A DNA stretch of 64,000 nt, from positions 57,169,293-57,233,292 of the forward strand of contig OZ024927.1 in NCBI GenBank assembly GCA_964017235.1, written 5' to 3'. Below are positions 1 to 13,000 of this stretch, one piece after another (the first letter of the stretch is position 1; every line of letters starts with the position of its first letter). The notes under the pieces are model-generated. The model saw nothing but the letters and a program-made list of their open reading frames with translations. It did not search any database and had not been told where the DNA came from. This stretch comes from Sabellastarte sp. h YS-2021 (taxonomy: Eukaryota > Annelida > Polychaeta > Sabellida > Sabellidae). The position numbers were made by a program, and so were the translations under genes.

Positions 1-329
1 CGAATTCGAGTAACCGCGAGATTTAGTACCTACCATTAGAAGTCTGCTGTAAACAAGAAGTCGATTCCGGTAATGAAACTTTGAAAGAAAAACATCTTCT
101 ACTTAACCAGATATTATGGAATATGGAGTAAATTATACGTTTTTTAAGCGAAAACCTCAATTTTGATATTATATGACGGAAATGCTGAAATGGAGCATAT
201 TTTACACAAACGTTTCATTACGCAGGCGATAATACAATACCTTGCGAGTAACCGAGTAGTGATAATACCCTCGAGTACTTGTAAAGATCAACTCGTATAT
301 CGAGGCTCGAGTAACCGTTCACAGCCCTA
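1..329 (-). mobile_element. hAT-type MITE, cut by the window edge
   Basis: Reading from 329 leftward the sequence starts TAGGGCTGTGA, then shares most of its length with the complete element at 48032-48420 (for example the segment around gcggaaatgctgaaatgg-like bases at 170-240), in reverse orientation. The left end is out of the window, so the target duplication cannot be checked. There is no coding capacity. Confidence 0.8.
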
Positions 330-822
330 ATATTAACATGGTTCAACATTCTAATGCAATGAAATGAAAACTGAAAATGAGACTCATTTTGTCATACAGT
401 GTTTAAAATGTCAGACTTATAAGGACAAGTTTTTCACATATATCTGTAAGAATGTTTCAGCTAATTTTTACAAAAGAGGCGTACCAGATAAATTTATAAT
501 TTTAAATATATTTTGTGAAAATACTTGGCTTACACTTTGGAAATATTGACAGTCTATTTTATACACTAATGATTTATGTTACATACATTCTGTTAGTTTT
601 AAAGAAGTTCCACTTCTCACACACATTTCAGTATTATTAATTTAAACTGATTTGTGAGCCTCAACACTTGGGTGTTAGAAAGTGTATTATTGTAAAGCAC
701 AGGATCAGTAAAATAAAAACTGTATTATATATCTGTTGTGAAATTTCTAATCTTAAAGGGGATATATACATAATTTGCTTTCTATACACATAACTGTTCT
801 CTATGCATAAGAAAACCCTTAC
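330..822. other. intron or 3' flank, no feature seen
   Basis: AT-rich sequence follows the donor of MAP7 exon 9. A 61-codon open frame at 364-549 has no splice or start context and no recognisable motif. Confidence 0.5.
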
Positions 823-1003
823 TGCAATCCTCTCTTGTTCCCTCCTGGCACTTTCCTCTGCTTTACGTTTCTCCTCCTCCTCTATGGCAAGCCTCAGTCT
901 CTCCTCCTCAGCTTTCCTCGCCTCCTCTGCCAGGCGGATCTGCTCCTCCTCAAACAGACGCTGTTCTTCCTCCTCACGGCGGATACGCTCCTCTTCCAGA
1001 TGG
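823..1003 (-). CDS. MAP7: MAP7 exon 9 of those seen: Glu/Arg coiled coil of the MAP7 domain
   Basis: The exon has 181 nt. Its acceptor is tatttgcag before base 1003 and its donor is gca|gtaagg at 822-821. Its first base completes an Arg codon begun in the previous exon. The reading is HLEEERIRREEEEQRLFEEE and onward to ARREQERIA, almost only E, R, K, A and L in heptad-like order. This is the kinesin-binding MAP7-domain coiled coil. It ends in phase 0, so the gene continues left of the window. Base composition in this strand makes the opposite strand read as Ser/Leu-rich frames, which are artefacts. Confidence 0.88.
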
Positions 1004-4000
1004 CTGCAAATAGCCAGCAAATCAATGAGTAAACTAAGTTATGAATCTACATTTATAGCATCATGACATATGGCAAATCAAACTTTCTGATTATGTGATT
1101 GCACATTTAAAGTTCTTTAACTTTACAATATAGCATTCAGTCTCAAAAATTATAAAAATATACACAAAATTTCAGAAAGATGTTAATTCACCACACATTA
1201 CCGAGCCTCTTCTTCTTGTCGTTTCTTTTCCTCAGCCTCTCTTTGAGCTCTCTCCCGAGCCTCTCGTCTTTTTTCTGCCAGTTTTGCCTTGGCTTCCTCT
1301 TGGGCGGTCATTTTGGTGGGTGTTGCCTCGGCTTTGCTTGGCTCCGCCTTTTTTGAGGGGGTGCCTTCAGCAGATTTGGTCTGTTTGGCAGGTTCTTTTA
1401 CTGCAACTTCTGTCTTCTTCTCTTCCACTTTCTCCTTGATACTTGCTGACTCTGAGAGGCAAATACAGAAAGCTGAGAGAGATGTGGTGAAATTTATTAT
1501 TTACTCATTAGTAATATCCATACACAAATCTATTTAATCAATTGAAAAAAAAACTTAATTCAAGCCAGTACACACTCAAATTTATAAATTTAGTGGTAAT
1601 GCAAGCAGTAAACCACTACAACACTTTTTGTTTTGTAATAGAAAGAATGACAGCAAAAAATATTTAAGAATCAGTTATTGAAAATGTTAATACTAAAGGC
1701 TTTCTAATGTCCAACTAGTGACAGCAGTGAATAAACTAGAAATAGGACGCCTTGTTGATAGTAGATGCGAATAGAAACAGGATAGCATAGAAGAACACAC
1801 ATTATCATGTGTAATGTCCACCGCATGAACCTTTTGCCAAAATTGTACAGTAGTCTTACAAGACCCTGTTTCATTTGTAAAATATATCAATGATGCTTAA
1901 ACATTTATTAGTGTAGATGTAAATTATTTCAGCTTCATGCCTTTTTGCATTGGTTGGGTCGAAAATTTTGACGAAATCACTCTATCTTGCACGGTTAAGA
2001 AGATAGAAGCAAATTCCTGTTTTTCTATTTTATAGGGTAGAAAATTTTGACGAAATCGCTTTATCTTGCACGGTTAAGGAGATAGAAGCAATTTTGTGTT
2101 TTGTCATTTTTGGCAAAAATTCGAAAAATCAAAATGGCCGCCATTTTTGGGGAGGGGGAAAATTTTTTGAAAATTGCAAAGAGTACATTCCTTAGATACC
2201 CTGTGGGTTGAAAATTTCGATGAAATCACTCTATCTCGCACGGTTAAGGAGATAGAAGCAAATTTGTGTTTTGCCATTTTTGGCAAAAATTCGAAAATTC
2301 AAAATGGCCACCATTTTTGGGGAGGGGAAAATTTTTTGAAAATTGCAAAGAGTACATTCCTTAGATACCCTGTGGGTCGAAAATTTCGACGAAATTGCTC
2401 TATCTCGCACGGTTGAGGAGATAGAAGCAAATTTGTGTTTTGCCATTTTTGGCAAAAATTCGAAAATTCAAAATGGCCGCCATTTTTGGGGAGGGGAAAA
2501 TTTTTTGAAAATTGCAAAGAGTACATTCCTTAGATACCATCTGGGTCTAAAATTTCGACGAAATCGCTCTATCTCGCATGGTTTAGGAGATATGAGCACA
2601 TTTGCCTTTTTCAGTATTCAAAATAGCCAATTACTCATTTATTTAATTAATTACTCACTCATCTATAAAGCAATTCCCCCCAAAAGCAATCCCATACAAG
2701 CTATTAACCCAATGAACCTCCATACCAAATTTCAGAAAGCTAGGCTTAATAGCATTCCTTAAAATGTCTGGAAAACCAAAGAGCTACTCAAAAGTAGCAA
2801 AGTAGCTATTACTCAGTTAGCTATAGAGCTATCATCACCAAAAGCAATCCCATACAAGCTATTAACCCAATAAACCTGCATGCCAAATTTGGTAAAGATA
2901 GGATAAGAACTGTTGCCTAAAATGTCTGGAAACCAAGTGGGACGGCGGACGGCGGAAAAAGCAAAAATAATATGTCCACCCCCCAGTGGGGTGGACATAA
3001 TTACCACTTATAAACTAGACCTACGCATCGGAGAACCGATGCAAATCTGTATCCACCGAAAAGACAACTCACGAAAGCCAGTGAACCATCGTTTGACCTT
3101 GAGGGAGGGGACAAAGGTCAAATGTGACATCAGAAGATTCTCAGCCTACAATATCCTGTAAGTTGGTTTCACATTGCAAACCTCTAGGATCAATAATAAA
3201 CACGTTATAAACCCTTTTAAGTTTGGCTGTCCTCGTTTGACCTTGAAGGTCAAATCTGACCACATTAAAAGATTCCCAGCCCATGATTTCCTATAAGATG
3301 GTTTCACATTGCAAACCTCTAGGACCAATAATAAGCAAGTTATAAGCACTTTTACGTTTGGCTATCCTTGTATGACCTTGAATGAGAGGTCCAAGGTCAA
3401 ATCTGACCACATCAAAAGATTCCCAGCCCATGATTTCCTACAGGTTGGTTTACCATCCCAAACCTCTAGGACCAATAATAAGCGAGTTATAAGCACTTTT
3501 AAGTTTGGCTATCCTCGTTTGACCTTGAAGGAGGGGCCCAAGGTCTAATCAGACCACACCAGAAGATTCCCAGCTTATGATTTCCTATAGGTTGGTTTAC
3601 CATCCCAAATGTCTTGAACCAAAAATAAGCAGGTTATAACCACTTTTAACTTTGGCTATCCTTGTATGACCTTGAAGGAGGGGCTCAAGATCAAATCCGA
3701 CCACACCAGAAGATTCCCAGTTCATGATTTCCTACAGGTTGGTTTACCATCCCAAGTATCTTTGACCAAAAATAAGCGAGTTATAAGCACTTTTAAGTTT
3801 GGTTATCTTCGTATGACCTTGAAGGAGGGGTTCAAGGTCAAATCCGACCATACCAATAATTATCGAGTTATAAGCACTTTTACGTTTGGCTATCCTCATA
3901 TGACCTTGAAGAAGGGGTCCAAGGTCAAATCTGACCACATCAAAAGATTCCCAGCCCATCATTTCCTATAAGTTGCTTTACCATCCCAAACCACTAGGAC

Positions 4001-7000
4001 CAATAATAAGCGAGTTATAAGCACTTTTAAGTTTGGCTATCCTCGTTTGACCTTGAAGAAAGGGCCCAAGGTCAAATCCCACCACAACTGAGGATTCCCA
4101 GCCCATGATTTCCTATAGGTTGGTTTACCATCCCAAACCTCTAGGATCAATAATAAGCAAGTTATAAGCACTTTTAAGTTTGGCTATACTCGTTTGACCT
4201 TGAAAGAGGGGTCCAAGGTCAAATCTGACCACATCAAAAGATTTGCGGCACATGATTTCCTATAGGTTGGTTTCACATCGCAAACCTCTAGGATCAATAA
4301 TAAGGGAGATATAAGCACTTTTAAAGTCTGCTATGTGGGTTACTTTGGCACTCCGTGGAGGACCTTGAATTAAGAGCTTCAAGGTTAAATGTCTGCAAGG
4401 TTGTAGAGGACATATATATCTGTTATACATATCACCTATGAAGACATTCAACCTTCTACCTATGAAGACATTCAATAATAATAATAGATAATTTTCAAAG
4501 AAATGCCCGCAGTGGCCATCTTGTTTTTCAGAATGAGGCTAATTTCCTTCCCAGAGAAGCTTACCCCTCAATGAAGATATCCTGCAAATTTGGTGAACCA
4601 AGCTGATGCGTTAACACCGAAAATCTCTCTATGCGCGGCAGGCAATGCTAAACAAAAGTATCCACCGGAGGCATCAATTAACGTTCATTTATGCTCACGG
4701 ATTAGTTTCACAATACTGCTGACGGGTGTATGAAATACCACATTTTGTTCACTTCAAGGCCCTGGAAACCAATTTTAGTTTTCATGAATGGTTTGTCTAC
4801 TAAAATATGGTACCATGATTCACAATGCAAGACAATTTTCAACTTATCCTAAATATTGTCACAATCCACAATTAGCTTAATATAAAGACAAGGAAGGCTG
4901 TTACAATGCAATACATATTTTCTACAAATTTTCCAGGTAGGTCGATCACACTTTCAAACAAAATGAGAAGCATAATAATGAAGATAATGTGAGACAATCC
5001 AATGCAATAGTAGTGATAGAATGATTGTCAACAGACATCGAATGGTCGGTTAAAATTCATATTAGTTGCGATGATCGATCTGGAAGTAGCACACTTCAAT
5101 TCATCATTATTACTGACAATTTCATAAAATCTAGTTACTTTTCCTTATGTATCTCAATATCCACAAGTTTTAAATATTTTAAGCAGTTTCCTTTGATAAA
5201 ATGGTAGATTTTTCAAGAATTTTCGGGTCTGTTTATTTCTATTTGCAGGAAGTGAGTGTTTTTGGCGGATTTTAAATGTTGGAACAATGTCATTCTTACC
5301 TGATCCACATACACGTCACCCTGGAGTAAAAGAACTGATTATGGCATGAAAAAATGGACGATTAATTGACCATGTAAATTGGAGGCGATTTCCATCACTA
5401 TGCAATAGAAATTCAGATTTACCCTCATCTGTTTGATTTTTTGGTACTTCCTCAGAGGCAACTGGAGTGACCCCATCAGATGGAGACACCACCCTCTTCT
5501 CCTCCTCTCCTCCTGTTCTAGATGGTGGTCTGACCGCTTCATCTTTGACCTCATGTATGTCCTCTGAAGACCCAGCCTCCCGTGACTTTAAGTCTTTCTC
5601 TACATCCTTTTTCTCATTGGCTTCAGGCTTTGTTTCTTTTTCAATTGGCTGCTTGGCCTCGGGTGCTGGCTTATCTTTTGTAGTTTTTGACTTTCTGATC
5701 GGAGGTGGACCTTTACGTTCTGGTGGAGCTTTCTTCTCCCCACTAGGTGGAGCTTTTGTCCTCTCTCTAGAACTGCCAGTTGTACGCCTTTCTTTTGATA
5801 CTCTATCTTGAGAAGTTTGAACAGGTGTTGTTGGCTAAAATACAGAGGCAAGTAAAGCACAGGGGGAGGTATTTTTTACACTGAACAATTTTACTCTTTC
5901 TTAAAAATAAGTACAATTAAAGTAAGGGTAGCTGTCTTTCCTATTTTCAGAAAGACAAAACTTTTGATGACACATCTCATATAATTTTCATATATATAGG
6001 GAAGAATGTTTTGAAACCAAAGTTTTGAGAGGTATTACATTCATATAGTTTAAAATCTAATGAGAAGCTCCAGCACATGTGTAAAAGGCAGGACTGTCAG
6101 ATTATACAGCTTTTACACCTTTAAAACCCTTTACCATGTCATAACTTCAAAGCTGCAGATGAATTTGTCCTTGTATATCTGACCATGGTCCTTAATATTC
6201 ACCTTTTTGTGTTAAAATATTACTAACAAGAATAGTAAAGAAGTACTGAAATCAGCTAGATAATGTAAGGCACTCATAATCGGATAGACCTTCATTATAA
6301 AAATATGACATCACACTATCATGAGGCATTGAGCTTGTGAAGCTTTGGTTTTCATAATATGACCCATTTAAACCATCTGACATCATTGTGTAATTTGGGG
6401 CCACATTTTCTACAGTTTAGCCTGGGGGTTTGATTTTGGTTGATAATTAAATATGATAGCTGCTGGCCTTGTGGGAAATACAAAACTGAATTCATTCGAA
6501 GTTTCTTTATAAAATATGAATTCTCTTTAATACAGTTAAGTTCTGCTATGATCTTTGATATGGCAACATATTTTTTCAAGGTTTTATTGACAATAAAGTG
6601 TCAGGTTTCCTGTCAATGAGATGACTGTTTCAAAGTGTCACAGAAATGCAAAATGCCATTCATCAAACACTTTCAATTCTAATAATACAGAGCACTGCAT
6701 GACCTTTTTTTCTTTTACCTTAATATAGTACAATACAAAAAATATCTATTCATAAAAAAACAGCTGATAATAGCTGTGAAAACAGTACATGTCGAGGTTG
6801 GGTTCTCGTATTACAAATCGATATCACTCAATTTATATAAATGCCATGGTAAGAGATCAGAAGAAGCATGTTCTGCATTCACTATATATAATCTTCTCTG
6901 CATTTCATTCTGACAAACAACTAGTCATGAACTACTTCTATCCCTTTGATTATCAGCACCACATTTTCCCATTCAGACCCAATCAATACAATAAGAGCAT

Positions 7001-10000
7001 CAGACAGTGAGAGGTCTGTAACTTCAATGAAGCTAATAATTCCAACAAAGCTGACTAATCGCATGTACCCAGATGATAACTGTGTCAAAGCGGGGAATTC
7101 TCAAAAGGCTTTGTAACTTTGTTTGACTTAGTATTAAAATAACTAGAGGCACAAAATTAGAGACAAGGAACCTTCAGTACTTCAATATAGTTTCGGCTGT
7201 ATCTTTTTTGTCTTATTGCTACAATGCGGCAGTAAGTGCTGTATTTTTTTACAAGAAAAAAAAGAAGCTTACTTATGATTTTTTATGTATTCATAATCAT
7301 GTGACAAAAAGATAACAGTTATCATCAATCAATACACAGAATAAATATAACGCAGTTCACATAACAGGAAATGTAGCTCTCGAGACTGAGACTGAAATAC
7401 AAACATAGGTTACCACTGGCAGCATGTGGTCAAATAGTGTTATATGAAACATGTATATACATAACAATACTGTGAAATCTAAATGTCATACAAAACACCA
7501 TTGAAACCTGATACGCTGAACCACAATGGACGAGGAATCTATTTAACCAGAAACTCCTTATAACTAGGGAAACATTCAGTGAAGCCCATCTGATGGACCT
7601 GGTATATTGATACTAGAAAGGAAAATGTATTTGACAAGAGTGTCACTTAAACGATAACCTATGCGCATTATATTTAGTTATCTATGCATAATGTATGTTA
7701 GAAATCTGCAGTAAATATAGTGGCTTTTGTTTTTTTTCTCTCTGTCCTTTGCAGTTGCTAAAATCACTAAACTTGAAAGCCAATTATTTGGCTGAGATGA
7801 CCTTACACAGTCAAGAGGAAGTGAAATGGCAGACCTTTATCAAGAAAGAAGGAAGCAAATATTAATGTAACTGTGATTTGAAGTTCAGAGTATACATTTT
7901 CCAAGTGGTCCTCATAATAGACAAGCACACATATTCTGTCCATTCCATTCAAAACAGATATTCTTTGATAAATGAAGTGCTCTGAATTAATATGTACAAT
8001 CTCGTTGCCAATGTCTGTCATTTTTTTATGTTGCTTTGTTCATTAAATATTAACTGAAATAACACATAACTCATTTTGCAGCCACAATGACAGCTGAAGC
8101 AAGCCATGGTACAGCCACGGTTTGCCTGATTTGACCACAAAGTCATGATATTTATAAAGTAACAACAGTAGAAAGGGAATCGATTCAAAAACTGGTTTAA
8201 GCTTTTCTTCCTTTTTGCAAATGTGGATAATTAAAACTATTACATAGATTGTCTCAATAACTTCAAATGATACACGTCATTTGTAGTCCTTAACTGTACA
8301 ATTATTAATGCTAATTATACCGTATTTGCTCTCTGAAGTGCCCATGGGCAATGTGACCAAGTTTACTTGCAAAAGTTGGGGATGGACATTTACGAGCCTG
8401 GCGTTCTCGAAAAACTAACCAGAATCTTGGGGAAACACATTTTAGCAATCACCAACTGGAAGTAAAATGCAATTGATAAACAAATCTCTGCGCAATAAAA
8501 TGAGAAAGAACTGCTAAAATAAGGAAAATTTTGTTGAAAATGGATATAAAATAATAAGCAAATAAGCTGATTATTGGGTTTTGGTACAGAAAGTTAACCT
8601 TGAAAAGACATATCAACAATTTGCTACGATGACATATGATTATGGAGGGGCCCTTACGAAAGCAAGGGCTATATAGAGTGCAGCACCGGTATCATAGTGT
8701 TACAGACTCAAATGTGAAAAACATATGCCTTTTAAACTGAGAGTAAACCACAAGGAACAGGATAATAAGTGTAGTAATGCATTGCATTTTTCTTAAAAGT
8801 ATCAATTTTAAGTCTGATTTGATAATAACTTTGGGGAATGTTGCTGAGAAGTTTTACAGGGAAAAAAATCTTTCATGGTCTGCTTTGAACCACATGCAAT
8901 TAAAGGTTGACTTGCTGTCAAAAAACTACAGACACATAGAGTTTTATGCTTACCTTCAGCAACTATTAAGCTTTAATAGTTTAGTTGTGCACTCCCTGCC
9001 CTGGTTCTATAAGTCATTTAATGTAACATATTTCTGTATTAATTAACTCATGAGGGGAGTCAACAGGCTTTGTTACCTTGGTACTCCGTGCAGGTCTTTT
9101 CTCTGGTTGTGTGGGAGGTTTATGAATGGCTTTGACAGGTCCCTAGAAAAACCACACACACAGAGACACACATGTAGCAAGAAAAACAGGTCATACAACA
9201 GCGGGTCAGTGCGGTAAACAGGAAACAAGTGTGCAGAACTCAGTGTGTATATATGAACAGGAATGGAGAGAACAGCATTTCTCTTCTATATATTTATGAT
9301 ATAATGTTAAACCCTAATTAAAAGGATTGCAATGCTTCCACTAAATTAGAATTTTCAGGTAACAGGGTAAACTTCAGTAAAATAGGTCCTCTGGAGACAT
9401 GGTATTTACATCTACTTAAAAGGTGTATTCCACTAATCAGGGCCCTGTAGCAAGATATTTGATATTTCAAAATAATCAACGAGATTTGAAATTTGAATAA
9501 ACCTTCTGGTGTACGAAATTTGCTTATTTTTTGTATTAAAAAATACCCAGTTGAAATGCACACTTTATTTACTCTGCAATCTGAGAAAGAAATGAAACCC
9601 TCTGGCACTGTATTATGAAAATTTAGAAGATTTTATTCTTATAACACTGTGACAAAGATGTACAAAACTAGAGATTGCGTCTCGACACAGTGTATCATGG
9701 TTGAAGCGTGACATACAGAGTATTATGGTTGACACAAATATACCCCTGTGGGGAGCGGGCATAAGTGTTTATGGGGGCAACTTGTACTGACATTAAGTAA
9801 ACAAAATGTTTCCTTAATGAAAGATACAAATGTAACTAGATGTAGCTGATCAGAGAACCGATGCAAATTGTATCCACCAGAAAGAAAACTCGCCAATCAA
9901 CCATCACTTAACCTTGAAGGAGGAGTCCAAGGCAAAATCTGACCACATCAAAAGATTCTTATCCCATGATTTCCAATAGGCTAGTGTGACATTGCAAACC

Positions 10001-13000
10001 TCTAGGAACACGAATAAATGAGTTATAAGCACTTTTAATTTTGGCTATCCTCATTTGACCTTGAAAGAGGGGCCAAAGCTCAAATCTGATCGCACCAAAA
10101 GATTCCTAGGGCATGATTTCCTATAGGATGCTTTCACATTACAAACCTCTAGGACCAAGAAAAAGCGATTTATAAGCACTTTAGTATTTGCTATCCTCAT
10201 TTGACCTCGAAGGAAGGGCCCAAGGTCAAATCTGGCCACATCAGAAGATTCCCAACCCATGATTTCCTATAGGTTGGTTTCACACTGCAAACCTCTAGGA
10301 CCAATAATAAGCGAGATATAAGCACTTTTAAGTTTGGGTATCCTTGTTTGACCTTGAAGGAGGGGTCCAAGGTGAAATCTGACCACATAAAAAGATTCCC
10401 GGCCCATGATTTTCTGTAAGTTGGTTTGCCATCCCAAACCTGTACGACCAATAATAAGCGATTTATGAGAACTTTGAAGTTTGGCTATCCCCGTTTGACC
10501 TTGAAGGAGGGGTCCAAGGTTAAATCCGACCACACCAAAAGATTCCCAGCCCATGATTTCCTATAGGTTGGTTTTCCATCCCAAAACTCTAGGACCAATA
10601 ATAAGGGAGATATAAGCACTTTTCAGGACTGACAAAAAAAAACGCCCATGGCGGCCATCTTGTTTTTTAAAATGAGGCCGAAAATATTTCCAGTCAAGAT
10701 TTTGTAATATGGAACATATTCTGTGAATTTGAGATCTCTACCTAGAATACCGTTTGCTCTAGAGGGCCAACAAAAGTCCTTGCTTTAAGTCAAATAAACA
10801 TCCCTTGCGGCCATCTTGTTTTTCAAAATGAGGCAAAAAATATTCCCAGTCAAAATTTTATGGTTATGAATATATCCTGCAAATGTGAGAAGGCTAGGTA
10901 TAACATTTTTTTCGTTAGAGAGGCAACAGCCAATAATAAAGGAGGTATATGGCCTCACAGTCTAAGGTACCATTTTGAGTCATTTTAGCAGGCCTAAGGT
11001 GACCTTGAAAACAATAGCCAAGGTCAACAAACTTGATGCTGGTACTCCATCATGTACTCAACCTACAAAGCCATTTTCAATAGTTTCCATGTAATATAGT
11101 CAGCATTAAGTGTGAAAATATCTCCAAAAAGGCCAAAAATGGCCTCGGTGAGGTACTTCGGCGGTCTGTGGATGACCTTCAATGAAGAGCCTCAAGGTCA
11201 AATTTCTGCATGCTTACAGGGGACATATATACATATTATATATACCAGCCATAGGATGATCTAACTTTCTGTATATGAGAATTGGGCCAAAATGTGAAAA
11301 ATGGCCAAAATCTGACCTTTAAGAGGCCCCCAGTGACCTTGAAATTGAAGGTCAAGGTCACAACAACAGCATCGTCACATTGCCCATATATACCCATATA
11401 CCAAATTTGAAAGGTCTAACTAAAATATTTTTTAAGTTATCGCATCCAAAAGGAAATCTCTGTGGCGGCGGCGGCGTGACCGTACTGAATCCTAAGTATC
11501 CCCGACTTTTGTCCGGGGATACAATAATGGACAACAGTCTAATCATTAGATGCCAATTTCAAGTGGAAAGTGACTTTTTGGATAAAAAATTCCCTCAGGA
11601 TAGGTTTAATGTAGTAAAATCTCCATCTCCATACCTGTTCTTTAATATACTGTACAAGTGGATTTTTTTTTTCTTTCCTTTTTTAATTATTGAAACTGAA
11701 TAATCCTGACAGGTGAATGATGTTGAAAAAAATAAAGATGAAGTTTAATGTAATATTTACTGAAAGAATTATACCGGTGCCACGCTCTGTATCGCTCATG
11801 CTTTTGTAAGCGCCCATCCACAATCTATGTTATCTCCCATAAATTACTAATATGTTTTTTCGATGTAAACTTTCTCCATAAAAACCCAATAATCGGTCAA
11901 ATTTGATTAATTTATATCCCTTTTCAACAAATTTTTTTTTTATTTTAGTAATTATGTCACCTTTTATTGTGCTGAGATTTGTTTACCAACCGCATATTTT
12001 ACTTCCAGTCTGTATATGCTAAAACGCGGTTTCCCCAAATTCGGGTCATTTTTTTTCGAAACACCCAGCTGATTTTCATTGTCGTAAACACCCATCCCCA
12101 ACTTTTGCAAATATTTGGTCACATTGCCCATGGGCGTTACAGAGCACAGCTGTGGTAAATAACTTTAATTGGCATAACTTCAGGAGAACACCGACAGTAA
12201 GGTCTATAATTGTTAAGTATACCACTATTTTTGGTAACAAAATGAAATTATTATGATTTCTAAAAGATAATTTAAACAAGAGGAGAGTGCCCGTGAACGG
12301 GCACTGTGTCAGCTGACTGAGTGTTTTTGATTTGTGAAGGTGATTAGAGGACAGAATAATTATCAGGAAAAGGGCTGTACAGAAATACAGTAAATGGTAA
12401 CTGAACAGCAAGTTTGAAAGAAATTCCGAAGCTGACAGAAGAAAAGGATAAAAAAGTTGTGCCCTGTAAATGGTATTATGAAGGAAAATAACAAGGTAAT
12501 TGTTTAAGTGTAAAAAATAGGTTAAAACATATTTAAAGAAATACTACAAATGCAATATCCTCGTTCGACCTTGAAGAAGGGGTCAAAGGTCAAATCTAAC
12601 CACATAAATACATTCCCAGCCCATGATTTCCTATGGTTTACCATTCCAAACCTCTAGGACCAATTATAAATGAGTTATAAGCACTTTTAAGCTTGGCTGT
12701 CCTCATTTGACCTTGAAGGAGGGGTCCAAAGGTAAAATCTGACCATACCAAAAGATTCCGAGCCAATGATTTCCTATGGGATGGTTTACCATCCCAAATC
12801 TCTGTCACCAATAATAAGCGAGTTGTAGGCACTTTCAATTTTCGCTATCCTCATTTGACCTTTAAGGAGGGTTCCAAGGTCAAATCGGACCATATCAACA
12901 GATTCACAGCCCATGATTTCCTGTCTGTTTACCATCCCAAACCTCTGGGACCAATAATAAGCGAGTTATAAGCACTTTTAAGTTTGGCTATCCTTGTTTG

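Noticed and set aside
803-1066. Ser/Leu-rich open frames on the plus strand
   Set aside because: They are the complement of the Glu/Arg coiled-coil exon on minus, which has splice sites and family similarity.
5339-5860. Two overlapping minus-strand frames in exon 7
   Set aside because: Neither is phase-compatible with exons 6 and 8. The frame chosen is open throughout and joins both.
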